From assembly GCF_030815085.1 (NCBI RefSeq), contig NZ_JAUSWG010000013.1: DNA of 64,000 nucleotides. One strand, given 5' to 3'. The DNA is from Paraclostridium ghonii. GTDB lineage: Bacteria; Bacillota; Clostridia; Peptostreptococcales; Peptostreptococcaceae. A model generated the notes under the pieces. It was given only the letters and a program-made list of their open reading frames with translations. It was not told where the DNA came from and did not search any database. This document shows positions 15,183 through 23,654 of this stretch, one piece after another. Within the stretch, counting starts at the first letter, position 1; every line of letters starts with the position of its first letter. Made by a program: the position numbers and the translations under genes.

Positions 15183-15315
15183 TGCATATTCCTCCTTGAG
15201 TTTTTTAAGAGTATAGCACGAATAAAATCAAAAAGTAAATATATGAACATTTCATATAAATGTTGAAATTCCAATATTTATGAGGACTTAAATTATAAAA
15301 ACTTAGTATTTGCAA

Positions 15316-15525
15316 TTATTTAAACAATTTGAATATATCGAAAATAGAGAAAGAAGTTTTTTTATAAATTTTATTATAAGCTGCTTTTTTAGGATTAGTT
15401 ATCAAACCTATTCCTTTTGCTCCATAGCTAGGTATAACTGCTTTTTTAACAGTTCTTTTAGCTCTACTTGTAGTTCTCGCAGATATACTTTTCTTTAAAC
15501 TCGGTTTTCTTACCCCATATTTCAT
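15316..15525 (-). CDS. Small basic conserved protein associated with replication genes
   Basis: The 69-residue protein is strongly basic in its first half (MKYGVRKPSLKKSISARTTS then RAKRTVKKA), followed by PSYGAKGIGLITNPKKAAYN and an aromatic C-terminus. Proteins of this pattern recur beside replication genes of clostridial phages and plasmids but have no assigned function as far as I know. Its start is 13 bases downstream of the replication protein stop, so the two are co-transcribed. Nucleic-acid binding is a reasonable guess from charge. Confidence 0.6.
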   Translation of the reverse strand: MKYGVRKPSLKKSISARTTSRAKRTVKKAVIPSYGAKGIGLITNPKKAAYNKIYKKTSFSIFDIFKLFK

Positions 15526-15538
15526 ACTAATGACCCCT

Positions 15539-16549
15539 TTATTTTAATTTATTTTTATTATTTTCAAGTAAAATTCTTTCTAATTCCTCTTCATCGTACT
15601 TCATAAAATCACAACTACCTTCAAAATTATGGACTTTTGAATTGAATTTATTTTGGTTAATAGCGTTTTTACTTTGTTTTGTAGCATGTGTAGTATTTGT
15701 ATGAGAAGATTTAATATTCCTTTTACCAACACTACAATTATTTTTTCTATGTTGTTCCATGTCATTTTTATAATCATTAAATTTAGTAATTCCTTTAGAA
15801 ATTAAAGTCTCCAATATGGATCTAATATATCTAAAATTACTATCTGGTTTTTTCTCTAATGTATTTATAAATATATCTTCAAATATTTTTAAATCAAGTT
15901 TATTAGCATACTCTTTTAACAGTTTTACCATATGTGGTGTGACTCTTTTTTCTAGTTTAAAGGATTTATATAAATCTATTACCTTTTTTTCAGTTGGAGA
16001 GATAGCGCCAACAACAACAACTATGTTACTTTTAGAGCTGTTACTTTTACTGTCAGGAATTTCAGTCTCCTGTTTTTTGTGACATTGCACGTCTATGTCA
16101 GGAATTTTAGGACATTGTGAAGGTAAGTTGTTTACTTGCTTTGACGGTCTTTTCTTCTTATTTTCTATCGCTATTTTAACGTAAGCTTTTCGGTTCGGTT
16201 CGATATCACGCTTATCCATTGTTATTGTATAAACATTTTTATACATTTTTCCATTTTTTCTAGTTTGGGTAACTTTAATATATCCACTAGATAAGATTTC
16301 TTTTAGATATTTTCCAAAGGTCTCTTTACTCATTCCTAATTCATCCATCATTAAAGCTTGAGTAGGGTATGCTATACCATCATTACCAGCCATTGAGCAT
16401 AAGTAAGAATAAATAGCTTTGGCTTGAATAGATATATTTTTATTTCTCATTACTTCTTGTGATATTAATCCATATCCATTTTTAAATATACTATTTGGAT
16501 CTAATTCAACTTTAGTCTTAGTTATTTCATCGAAATTTAGTTTAGTCAT
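15539..16549 (-). CDS. Winged-helix replication initiator / replisome organizer-like protein
   Basis: The 336-residue protein has an N-terminal winged-helix region at roughly residues 24-115: a GYGLISQEVMRNKNISIQAK start, then AYPTQALMMDELGMSKETFG and the wing YIKVTQTRKNGKMYKNVYTI. This is the N-terminal domain seen in phage replisome organizers and RepA-like plasmid initiators. A middle low-complexity part (NSSKSNIVVVVG) links to a helical C-terminal domain near 185-260. It is read away from the structured block at 14.4-14.9 kb, with two small genes after it. It probably starts replication of the mobile element. Confidence 0.65.
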   Translation of the reverse strand: MTKLNFDEITKTKVELDPNSIFKNGYGLISQEVMRNKNISIQAKAIYSYLCSMAGNDGIAYPTQALMMDELGMSKETFGKYLKEILSSGYIKVTQTRKNGKMYKNVYTITMDKRDIEPNRKAYVKIAIENKKKRPSKQVNNLPSQCPKIPDIDVQCHKKQETEIPDSKSNSSKSNIVVVVGAISPTEKKVIDLYKSFKLEKRVTPHMVKLLKEYANKLDLKIFEDIFINTLEKKPDSNFRYIRSILETLISKGITKFNDYKNDMEQHRKNNCSVGKRNIKSSHTNTTHATKQSKNAINQNKFNSKVHNFEGSCDFMKYDEEELERILLENNKNKLK

Positions 16550-16602
16550 TTTTTCTCATTTCTCCTCTTGATAGAAGAAACCTATAGCCAACCCAAAATT
16601 TA

Positions 16603-16720
16603 TACTTGAATATCATTTAGATTATTTGGTATAATATTATTACCGTTAAATAATAATAATTTTGTTTTGAGTGGCTCTTACCTATTGCTAGTAGGTGAGG
16701 GCTTCTTCTATTTCCACCAT
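16603..16720 (+). ncRNA. Candidate small RNA with terminator hairpin
   Basis: TTGAAT (about 16610), 18 bases, TATAAT (about 16634) form a rightward promoter. The following ~60 bases end in a hairpin with CTTACCTA-TTGCTAG-TAGGTGAG arms and a CTTCTTCTATTT tail. The loop and arm closely resemble the hairpin of the antitoxin-RNA candidate near 7967-7987. No toxin-like frame is visible opposite it. Confidence 0.35.
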
Positions 16721-16780
16721 TTATTTTTTTAGGTGAAGGATAATAATTAAATACAAATTTACAGACACCATATTGTCACC

Positions 16781-17000
16781 ATTGACAACGGATTTTCAGA
16801 CATAACCATTGAAATTACAACATATAGAAGCATGCAATACCAATTTTCTAATAGGTATTATAACACCAACTGGTTTAATATTAGCATCACTTGCTATGAT
16901 AAATGTAACTTACGATAAATGGTTGAAATTTGTTATGCCATTAGTTGGAATAATAATGGTACTATCAATGGCGTTGCTTTGTGTAGGATCATTTATATAA
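16781..17000 (+). pseudogene. C-terminal fragment of a YfcC-family (UIT) membrane transporter
   Basis: The frame ending at TAA 16998 reads GIITPTGLILASLAMINV then YDKWLKFVMPLVGIIM, the conserved end of YfcC/arginine-ornithine antiporter-type transporters. About 7 residues before this the family motif QF-x-x-G is split: CAATTTTCTAAT is one frame away, so a one-base insertion is present. The rest of the gene is absent. A terminator follows at 17107-17140. This seems to be the chromosomal side of the junction with the mobile element, whose insertion probably cut the gene. Confidence 0.6.
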
Positions 17001-17106
17001 AAGTATAAAACTTGGATCTGTTAGCTAAATTTATAATAAATATACAATAAAAATAACTGTATCCTAGTAATCTAAATTGTTTTAAGTTAAGTTTTATAAA
17101 TTTTAG

Positions 17107-17140
17107 AGGTTTATCATAGTAATTATGGTAGACCTTTTTT
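17107..17140 (+). terminator. Intrinsic terminator of the truncated transporter gene
   Basis: AGGTTTATCATA (17107-17118) and TATGGTAGACCT (17124-17135) pair, followed by TTTTT. Confidence 0.8.
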
Positions 17141-17168
17141 GTTAAATTTATAATTGGGAGTGGATATT

Positions 17169-18647
17169 TTGAAAAGTTTGAGTGTTTGTATGATAGTAAA
17201 AAATGAAGAAAAAAATATTAAACGTTGTTTAGAAAGTATAAACCCAATAGCAGATGAAATTGTAATTGTAGATACAGGATCAGATGATAAGACTTTAGAT
17301 ATATGTACCCAATACAATTGTAATATAATAAAGCATAAATGGAATAATGACTTTAGTGAAGCTAGAAATATATCACTAGATTATGCCACTAAAGATTATA
17401 TATTATTTTTAGATGCAGATGAAGAATTATCAAGTGCAGATTTAGAAAAACTGAAATTATTGTTAAGTAAAAGCAAATTATCAGAGGGGTATTTTTTAAA
17501 ATTAATAAATATAATTAATGAAAATGAAATAGGTGAATATGTAGTTTTTAGACTGTTTAAAAATAGGAATAAATACAGATTTAGAGGGAAGGTTCATGAG
17601 CAAATAGCTAACTGTATACAAAAACATAATAAAGAAAACTGTATTGAGAATATAGATATTAAAATTTATCATTATGGATATGATCCCAATAAAGTGAATA
17701 TAAAGGATAAATACAAAAGAAATATCGGTATTTTAAACACTTATACTGAAGAGGAAAAAGATGCTTATTATTATTATGTTTTAGGCAATGAATATGCTAG
17801 AATAACTGATTTTAATAAAGCTATAGAATCATATGAAAAATCTATAAATGTTATGGATATGAAATACAATTATGTATTTTATCCATATTTAATATTAAAT
17901 ACCGTTAAAGCCTACTCAAATATTAAACAATTTTATAAAGAGTTAAAATTTATAGAAAAAATAAAAATAACAATTCCAAATTTTAAAGACTTATATTTTA
18001 TGGAGTGTTTGGCTCATATTGAATGTGGTAAGATAAGCAGAGCATTAGAAAGTTTAAATAAGTATATCAATTGCCCAGTAGATATAGCCTATCAATATCC
18101 AAACAATAGTTTTGAAAATATTTACGATATAAAAGAAATGCAGAAAAACCTTGAAGGTGCAAGCATTTATAATGGAAATTTGTTAAGTGCTTTAATGTTT
18201 ATAGATACAGATGAAAAACTTGAAAGCTTAATAGAAACAGTAAAGAGTTTTAATGAAATAGTATCCAATTTTGTTATTGTAACTTCCAATAACAATCTAA
18301 ATTTATGTAATTTAAAAAACATAGGAGCACAAATAATTTACTCTAAAAATAAGAATAAGCAAATTGACATTGGATTGAAAGAATGTAGAGGAAAGTACAT
18401 TATATTTATTGATAAAGGAGAAATATGTTCCACTTTTAGTCAAAGAAAAATAATAGAGTTGTTATCAACTACAAATGAAGAAAGTTTTAGTTTAAATATA
18501 GTAAATATAGCTATTGACACCTACTCTAAAGATATAAGGATTATAAAGAACAAAAAATATAATTTCTCTAAAGATTATAAGATAAACTTAGTAAAAAATA
18601 AAAAAGTTATAGATAGTAATATATATATACACAAGTCTTTTAATTAA
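17169..18647 (+). CDS. Family 2 glycosyltransferase with TPR-like region
   Basis: The 492-residue protein begins at TTG 17169, 6 bases after GGGAGTGG. Its first ~95 residues are a GT-A domain: LSVCMIVKNEEKNIKRCLES, IVDTGSDDKT and the metal-binding DADEE motif (LFLDADEEL). A tetratricopeptide-like helical region follows at about 190-270 (YYVLGNEYARITDFNKAIES). The C-terminal ~150 residues look like a second, degenerate GT-A domain (SALMFIDTDEKLESLIETV, IIFIDKGEICS). This plan occurs in SunS-like and cell-surface glycosyltransferases. The acceptor cannot be told; no bacteriocin precursor is adjacent. Confidence 0.75.
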   Translation: MKSLSVCMIVKNEEKNIKRCLESINPIADEIVIVDTGSDDKTLDICTQYNCNIIKHKWNNDFSEARNISLDYATKDYILFLDADEELSSADLEKLKLLLSKSKLSEGYFLKLINIINENEIGEYVVFRLFKNRNKYRFRGKVHEQIANCIQKHNKENCIENIDIKIYHYGYDPNKVNIKDKYKRNIGILNTYTEEEKDAYYYYVLGNEYARITDFNKAIESYEKSINVMDMKYNYVFYPYLILNTVKAYSNIKQFYKELKFIEKIKITIPNFKDLYFMECLAHIECGKISRALESLNKYINCPVDIAYQYPNNSFENIYDIKEMQKNLEGASIYNGNLLSALMFIDTDEKLESLIETVKSFNEIVSNFVIVTSNNNLNLCNLKNIGAQIIYSKNKNKQIDIGLKECRGKYIIFIDKGEICSTFSQRKIIELLSTTNEESFSLNIVNIAIDTYSKDIRIIKNKKYNFSKDYKINLVKNKKVIDSNIYIHKSFN

Positions 18648-18665
18648 AAAATTAGTTTTTATATA

Positions 18666-18694
18666 TTGACAATTATATATTAAAAGATTATTAT
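18666..18694 (+). promoter_or_regulatory. Promoter of the riboflavin operon
   Basis: TTGACA (18666-18671) and TATTAT (18689-18694) are 17 bases apart, placing transcription start just before the FMN riboswitch. Confidence 0.75.
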
Positions 18695-18711
18695 TTAATT
18701 AGAATTAAATA

Positions 18712-18820
18712 ATCTTCAGGGCAGGGTGAAATTCCCTACCGGCGGTAAAGCCCGCGAGCCATAAATGGCATGATTCGGTTAAATTCCGAAGCCGACAGTA
18801 AAGTCTGGATGAAAGAAGAT
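18712..18820 (+). promoter_or_regulatory. FMN riboswitch (RFN element)
   Basis: The RFN consensus is clear: P1 ATCTTC (18712-18717) pairs with GAAGAT (18815-18820), and inside are AGGGCAGGGTGAAATTCCC, TACCGGCGGTAAAGCCCGCG, GATTCGGTTAAATTCCG and GCCGACAGT. FMN binding ends transcription of the rib operon through the terminator just downstream. Confidence 0.97.
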
Positions 18821-18865
18821 AGTTTGTGATAATGTATATAATCGTATACTATTATTTTGATTTGT

Positions 18866-18902
18866 AAGCTCTGAAATATTCTATATTTCAGAGCTTTTTT
18901 AA
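18866..18902 (+). terminator. FMN riboswitch terminator
   Basis: AAGCTCTGAAATAT (18866-18879) and ATATTTCAGAGCTT (18883-18896) form a 14-bp stem with a three-base loop and a following U-run. It is the expression platform of the riboswitch. Confidence 0.9.
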
Positions 18903-18933
18903 TTAATATAATAAGTGTGTTTTTTATATATAA

Positions 18934-18966
18934 AAAAAGCCCTGAGTTTTTAACTTAGGGCTTTTT
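18934..18966 (+). terminator. Second terminator between riboswitch and ribD
   Basis: AAAAAGCCCTGAGTT (18934-18948) and AACTTAGGGCTTTTT (18952-18966) form a 15-bp stem with one G-T pair and end in T residues. It lies after the riboswitch terminator and before ribD, so reads through to rib genes must pass two terminators. Confidence 0.75.
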
Positions 18967-19011
18967 GTTATTATTTTCTTTCATACAAATGAGAAAATGA
19001 AAGGAGAAAAA

Positions 19012-20109
19012 ATGGACGAGTATTACATGGACTTAGCAATTAAACTCGCAAAACAAGGTGTAGGAAAAGTAAACCCTAATCCTATGGTAGGAGCAATTAT
19101 AGTTAAAAACAACAAGATTATAGGGAAGGGATATCACAAAGAGTATGGAGGCAAACATGCAGAGATAAATGCAATTGAAAGTTCAATTGAAAGTTTAGAT
19201 GGATCAACTCTGTATGTAAATTTAGAGCCTTGCTCTCATTTTGGAAAAACTCCACCTTGTGTAGAAAAAATAATAGAAAATAAAATAAGTAAAGTTGTTA
19301 TAGCTTCTGTAGATCCTAATCCTTTAGTAAGAGGCAATGGAGTAAAAAAGCTTCTAGATGCAGGGGTTGAAGTTGAAGTTGGAGTTTTAGATGAAGAAAA
19401 TAAAAAATTAAATGAAGTTTTTATGAAATATATAATACATAAAAAGCCATTTGTAGTTATGAAGGTTGCAATGAGCTTAGATGGGAAAATAGCAACAACT
19501 ACAGGTGAATCTAAGTGGATAAGCTGTGAAGAATCAAGAAAATGCGTACATAAACTGAGAAGTGAAGTAATGGGGATTTTAGTTGGAATAAATACAGTAA
19601 TAAAGGATGATCCAATGCTAAATTGTAGATTAGAAAATGGTAAAAATCCAATAAGAATTATTGTAGATACGACACTTAAAATTCCAATAAATTCAAAAAT
19701 TGTATCTAGCGCAAATTTAATTAGAACAATTATAGTAACCACAAAAAAAGCAAACATTGACTCAATAAATTTATTAAAAGAAAAGGGCGTTGAAATATTA
19801 ATTGTTAATTCAAAGGATAATTTAGTTGATTTAGAAGATATGATAATTAAATTGGGAGAATTAAATATAGATAGTATTCTCATAGAAGGAGGATCTAAAT
19901 TAAATTTTGCAGCAATAAATGAAAATATAGTAGATAAAATGCAAGTATATATAGCTCCTATATTAATAGGAGGTGAAGATTCAAAAACACCTATTGGTGG
20001 AAGCGGAATACTCCACCTAAGTGAAGCATTTAGACTTAGTAAAATGGATTATAAAACTATAGGCTCAGATATTTTAATAGAGGGATACTTGAAGGGAAGT
20101 GAGGCTTAA
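19012..20109 (+). CDS. ribD: Bifunctional riboflavin biosynthesis deaminase/reductase RibD
   Basis: The 365-residue protein has an N-terminal cytidine-deaminase-like domain with the zinc motif HAEINAI and PCSHFGKTPPC, and a C-terminal reductase domain (KVAMSLDGKIATTTGESKWI, IRIIVDTTL, SILIEGGSKLN). It deaminates and reduces the pyrimidine intermediate made from GTP in the cytosol. ATG 19012 follows AAAGGAG at 19000-19006; the ATG at 18997 precedes that site. It is the first gene of ribD-ribE-ribBA-ribH under the FMN riboswitch. Confidence 0.96.
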   Translation: MDEYYMDLAIKLAKQGVGKVNPNPMVGAIIVKNNKIIGKGYHKEYGGKHAEINAIESSIESLDGSTLYVNLEPCSHFGKTPPCVEKIIENKISKVVIASVDPNPLVRGNGVKKLLDAGVEVEVGVLDEENKKLNEVFMKYIIHKKPFVVMKVAMSLDGKIATTTGESKWISCEESRKCVHKLRSEVMGILVGINTVIKDDPMLNCRLENGKNPIRIIVDTTLKIPINSKIVSSANLIRTIIVTTKKANIDSINLLKEKGVEILIVNSKDNLVDLEDMIIKLGELNIDSILIEGGSKLNFAAINENIVDKMQVYIAPILIGGEDSKTPIGGSGILHLSEAFRLSKMDYKTIGSDILIEGYLKGSEA

Positions 20110-20763
20110 TTGTTTACAGGAATAGTCGAGGAAATCGGTATTATAAAGTCTATAAAAAGTGGAATTAAATCATCTAAACTTATTATTAGTTGTAGTAAGG
20201 TACTAGAAAAAACTGAAATAGGAGATAGCATTTGTACAAATGGAGTATGTTTAACTGTTACTAATATAAACAAAGATACTTTTGAAGCAGATGTTATGGC
20301 AGAAACTATTAGAAAAAGTAATTTTAAAACTTTAAATATAGGAAGTAAAGTAAATCTAGAAAGAGCATTAAGTTTAAACACTCGATTAGGAGGGCATTTG
20401 GTTAGTGGTCATATAGATGGTATCGGATATATAACTTCTCTTAAAAAAGAAGATAATGCAGTATGGGTAAGTATAAAAACTTCGAGGGATATACTTAAGT
20501 ACATTGTTTACAAAGGATCTATAGCAATTGATGGAATAAGTTTAACAGTAGCATATGTAGATGAGGATGTATTTAAGGTTTCCATAATACCACACACTTT
20601 ACAAAAAACTATATTATTAAGTAAAAACGTAGGAGACAGCGTAAACTTAGAATGTGATGTAATAGGAAAATATGTAGAAAAATTATTAGGAATTAATAAT
20701 TTAAATAAAAAAGAAAACAGTTCTATAAGTGAAGATTTTCTAAAAGAAAATGGATTTTTCTAA
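20110..20763 (+). CDS. ribE: Riboflavin synthase alpha chain
   Basis: The 217-residue protein has the duplicated lumazine-binding repeats: MFTGIVEEIG at the start with GDSICTNGVCLTV and NLERAL, then VSGHIDGIGYI and the second repeat KGSIAIDGISLTVAYVDED. It dismutates two lumazines to riboflavin. TTG 20110 directly follows the ribD stop, with GGGAAGTGAGG as ribosome site; the MFTGIVEE start is invariant in the family. It is also called ribC in some species. Confidence 0.96.
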   Translation: MFTGIVEEIGIIKSIKSGIKSSKLIISCSKVLEKTEIGDSICTNGVCLTVTNINKDTFEADVMAETIRKSNFKTLNIGSKVNLERALSLNTRLGGHLVSGHIDGIGYITSLKKEDNAVWVSIKTSRDILKYIVYKGSIAIDGISLTVAYVDEDVFKVSIIPHTLQKTILLSKNVGDSVNLECDVIGKYVEKLLGINNLNKKENSSISEDFLKENGFF

Positions 20764-20787
20764 AAAAATAGTATTGGAGGAAGCAAA

Positions 20788-21984
20788 ATGTTTATGTTTA
20801 ATAGTATTGAAGAAGCAATAGAGGATATAAAAGAAGGAAAAATAGTTGTAGTAATAGATGACGAAGATAGAGAAAATGAAGGTGATTTATTAATGGCAGC
20901 AGAAAAGGTAACTCCTGAAGCTATAAACTTTATGGCGACTTATGGAAGAGGGCTTATATGCATGCCACTAGAAGAAGAACTTTTAAATAGTTTAGATATA
21001 CCTCAAATGGTAAAAGAAAATACAGATAACCATGAAACTGCATTTACTGTAAGTATAGACCATGTAGATACAACTACAGGAATATCAGCTTATGAAAGAG
21101 CTTTAACAATACAAAAAGTTTTAGAAAAAGGTTCAGTTCCTAATGATTTTAGGAGACCCGGGCATATATTTCCATTAAGAGCTAAAAAAGGAGGAGTTTT
21201 AGTTAGAAATGGTCATACAGAAGCTGCAGTTGATTTATCTAAATTAGCAGGCTTAAAACCAGGAGGAGTAATATGCGAAATTATGAATGATGATGGAACT
21301 ATGGCTAGAACTAATGAATTAATTGAATTTGCAAGTATACATAATCTTAAAATTATAACTATAAAAGACTTAGTTGAATATAGAAAAAGTAAAGAATGCC
21401 ATGTAGAAAGAGTTGTACAAACAAATATGCCAACAAAGTATGGAGATTTTAAAATGTATGGTTTTGTAAATAAGTTAAATGGAGAACACCATGTAGCTTT
21501 AGTAATGGGAGATATTTTACCAAGTGATGATGTATTAACAAGAGTACATTCAGAGTGTCTAACAGGTGATGCACTTGGCTCTAAGAGATGTGATTGTGGA
21601 GAGCAATACGATGAAGCTATGAAAGCAATAGCTAAAGAAGGCAAGGGAATACTATTATATTTAAGACAAGAAGGTAGGGGGATAGGCTTAATAAACAAAC
21701 TAAGAGTATATGCCCTACAAGATGAAGGTTTAGATACAGTAGAAGCAAATCTTAAGTTAGGTTTTAAAGCTGATATGAGAGAATACTTTATAGGTGCTCA
21801 AATACTTAGAGACCTAGGAGCTAAAAAACTTAGATTGATGACAAACAATCCAAGAAAGATAGATGATTTAAGCGAGCATGGTATAGAGATAGTAGAAAGA
21901 GTTCCTATTCAAATGAATCATAATGAGATTAATGAATTCTATTTAAAAACAAAAAAAGAAAAATTAGGGCATTTATTAGCCTAA
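20788..21984 (+). CDS. ribBA: Bifunctional DHBP synthase / GTP cyclohydrolase II
   Basis: The 398-residue fusion has the 3,4-dihydroxy-2-butanone 4-phosphate synthase half with VIDDEDRENEGDL, FRRPGHIFPLRA and GHTEAAVDL, and a C-terminal GTP cyclohydrolase II half with zinc ligands in SECLTGDALGSKRCDCG and LRQEGRGIGLI. It makes both precursors of riboflavin. ATG 20788 has TGGAGGAAG upstream. The gene is third in the rib operon, with all active-site motifs intact. Confidence 0.97.
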   Translation: MFMFNSIEEAIEDIKEGKIVVVIDDEDRENEGDLLMAAEKVTPEAINFMATYGRGLICMPLEEELLNSLDIPQMVKENTDNHETAFTVSIDHVDTTTGISAYERALTIQKVLEKGSVPNDFRRPGHIFPLRAKKGGVLVRNGHTEAAVDLSKLAGLKPGGVICEIMNDDGTMARTNELIEFASIHNLKIITIKDLVEYRKSKECHVERVVQTNMPTKYGDFKMYGFVNKLNGEHHVALVMGDILPSDDVLTRVHSECLTGDALGSKRCDCGEQYDEAMKAIAKEGKGILLYLRQEGRGIGLINKLRVYALQDEGLDTVEANLKLGFKADMREYFIGAQILRDLGAKKLRLMTNNPRKIDDLSEHGIEIVERVPIQMNHNEINEFYLKTKKEKLGHLLA

Positions 21985-22017
21985 TTATAAAATATATAAA
22001 CTAAAGGAGATATGTAT

Positions 22018-22479
22018 ATGAAAACAATAGAAGGTAATTTAGTAGCGAAAGATATTAAGGTAGGAATAATAGTTGGTAGATTTAATGAATTTATAGTATC
22101 TAAGTTATTAGGTGGGGCATTAGATGGACTGAAAAGACATGGAGTAGAGGAAGAAAATATAGAAGTATCTTGGGTTCCAGGAGCTTTTGAAATTCCTTTA
22201 GTTGCAAAAAAGATGGCAAAGTCTAAAAAGTATGATGCAATCATATGTTTAGGAGCGGTTATAAAAGGATCAACACCTCATTTTGACTATGTTTGTGCTG
22301 AAGCTTCTAAAGGAATTGCATCTGTATCACTTAGTGAAGAGTTGCCGATTATATTTGGAGTTTTAACTACAGACACAATTGAACAAGCTATAGAAAGGGC
22401 AGGAACAAAAGCAGGAAACAAAGGATATGATGCAGCTGTTTCAGCTATAGAGATGGCTAATTTGCTTAAAAACTTTTAA
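22018..22479 (+). CDS. ribH: 6,7-dimethyl-8-ribityllumazine synthase
   Basis: The 153-residue protein is a canonical lumazine synthase: VGIIVGRFNEFI, SWVPGAFEIPLVAKKMA, CLGAVIKGSTPHFDYVC and PIIFGVLTTDT. It condenses the RibA- and RibB-derived intermediates and assembles into an icosahedral or pentameric shell. ATG 22018 is chosen because AAAGGAGA (22003-22010) lies at normal spacing; ATG 22012 is too close. It ends the operon, before a terminator at 22495-22520. Confidence 0.97.
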   Translation: MKTIEGNLVAKDIKVGIIVGRFNEFIVSKLLGGALDGLKRHGVEEENIEVSWVPGAFEIPLVAKKMAKSKKYDAIICLGAVIKGSTPHFDYVCAEASKGIASVSLSEELPIIFGVLTTDTIEQAIERAGTKAGNKGYDAAVSAIEMANLLKNF

Positions 22480-22494
22480 ATTACATATATTTTT

Positions 22495-22520
22495 GAGACC
22501 ACTAAAAAAGTGGTCTCTTT
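22495..22520 (+). terminator. Terminator of the rib operon
   Basis: GAGACCACT and AGTGGTCTC (22495-22503, 22509-22517) pair around AAAAA, then TT. Confidence 0.8.
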
Positions 22521-22566
22521 GAAATTGCTATAATCTATATAAACAAAACTTAGTAGAAATTTATTT

Positions 22567-23337
22567 TTACACAAATATATTTCCACTATCATACATATTC
22601 TTTATCAGTAAATATGAATTTTCTAGCTCTGATTCAGAAGTTTCAATACACCAAATTGCATTTGGAGCATATAACTCAAGACTATCCAAAACATCAAAAA
22701 TAGATATAGTCCCTTGATCTATTTTATTATGTTCATCTAAAATACCATTATTATTATGAAGATGAACATATCCTATACGATTTCCACAATTTTTTATCCA
22801 ATCTAAAACAGATTCGTTAGAATGAGCATGTGCATGACCTATATCTAAACACATTTTAAAATTTTCCATATTTACTTCATCAATAAGTTTACAAATAATA
22901 GAACTATTTAATTCAAATTGATTTTCAATAAAAAATTTTATATTATTTCTATTTAATAGAAATTTTCTCCATCGTTCTGTAGCTCTATTTATCCAAGCCA
23001 ATTCCCAATATGTATTTGGAATATATCCATTATGAACTATTACATCTGAGCAATCTAATTCAAGTGCCGTATTGTAAGCTAAGTTATACATTTTAATTGT
23101 GGTATTATATATATCATCTACCTTGCTACCAATATTTAAGTCCCAAAATGGGGCATGTAATGATTTACCCTTGTAAAAATCTTTAAGTAGATATTTATAC
23201 TCTTGTTTTAAATCAGGCTTATTTTTAGTTATATATGGGTCATGAAATGATTGTATTTCTACTCCTAAATTATATTTTTTACTTAACTCAAAAACAATAT
23301 TTGGATTCGAATTATCACTTAATCTAATCTCCTTCAC
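22567..23337 (-). CDS. Sugar phosphate isomerase/epimerase-like TIM-barrel protein
   Basis: The 256-residue protein fits the xylose-isomerase-like TIM barrel (AP endonuclease 2) family: GVEIQSFHDPY, KSLHAPFWDLNIGS, VIVHNGYIPNTY, FFIENQFE, CLDIGHAHAHSN with the metal-type His/Asp, and IGYVHLHNNNG. Substrate cannot be told from sequence. It stands alone on the minus strand between the rib operon and a hydrolase. The ATG at 23337 has GGAGGGGATTT upstream on that strand. Confidence 0.7.
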   Translation of the reverse strand: MKEIRLSDNSNPNIVFELSKKYNLGVEIQSFHDPYITKNKPDLKQEYKYLLKDFYKGKSLHAPFWDLNIGSKVDDIYNTTIKMYNLAYNTALELDCSDVIVHNGYIPNTYWELAWINRATERWRKFLLNRNNIKFFIENQFELNSSIICKLIDEVNMENFKMCLDIGHAHAHSNESVLDWIKNCGNRIGYVHLHNNNGILDEHNKIDQGTISIFDVLDSLELYAPNAIWCIETSESELENSYLLIKNMYDSGNIFV

Positions 23338-23654
23338 TCATAAATCCCCTCCATAATTTTATAATTTAATTGTATCATAATTTGAATATATTAATTCTAT
23401 GAAACTATAGATAGTTTATTAACTAAAACTGAAATATAAATAATAGTGAACTTTTTAATGGAAGTATACAAATATGCTAATTTCATTAGAATAAAGTTGT
23501 TTAAATGAAAAATATTGTTAATAGTGATATTATAAACATAACTGTTAAATTATAAATACTAAAATTAAATATTGTTATGTTGTTTAAATTATAACATTAA
23601 ATTAATACTAAGTAATTATAATGAAAACAGAAATATCATGGGGGAAAAAATAAA
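23338..23654. other. Intergenic region between divergent genes
   Basis: The 317 bases are very AT-rich and hold the divergent promoters of the TIM-barrel gene and the hydrolase. I see no gene or strong repeat; TATAAT-like boxes occur near 23615-23625. Confidence 0.5.

Noticed and set aside
15310..15498. Plus-strand small open frame at 15.3 kb
   Set aside because: It is opposite to the conserved small basic protein, which has a proper start, spacing to its neighbour and composition.
19236..19883. Minus-strand open frame of 215 codons in ribD
   Set aside because: It is the antisense shadow of a clear ribD.
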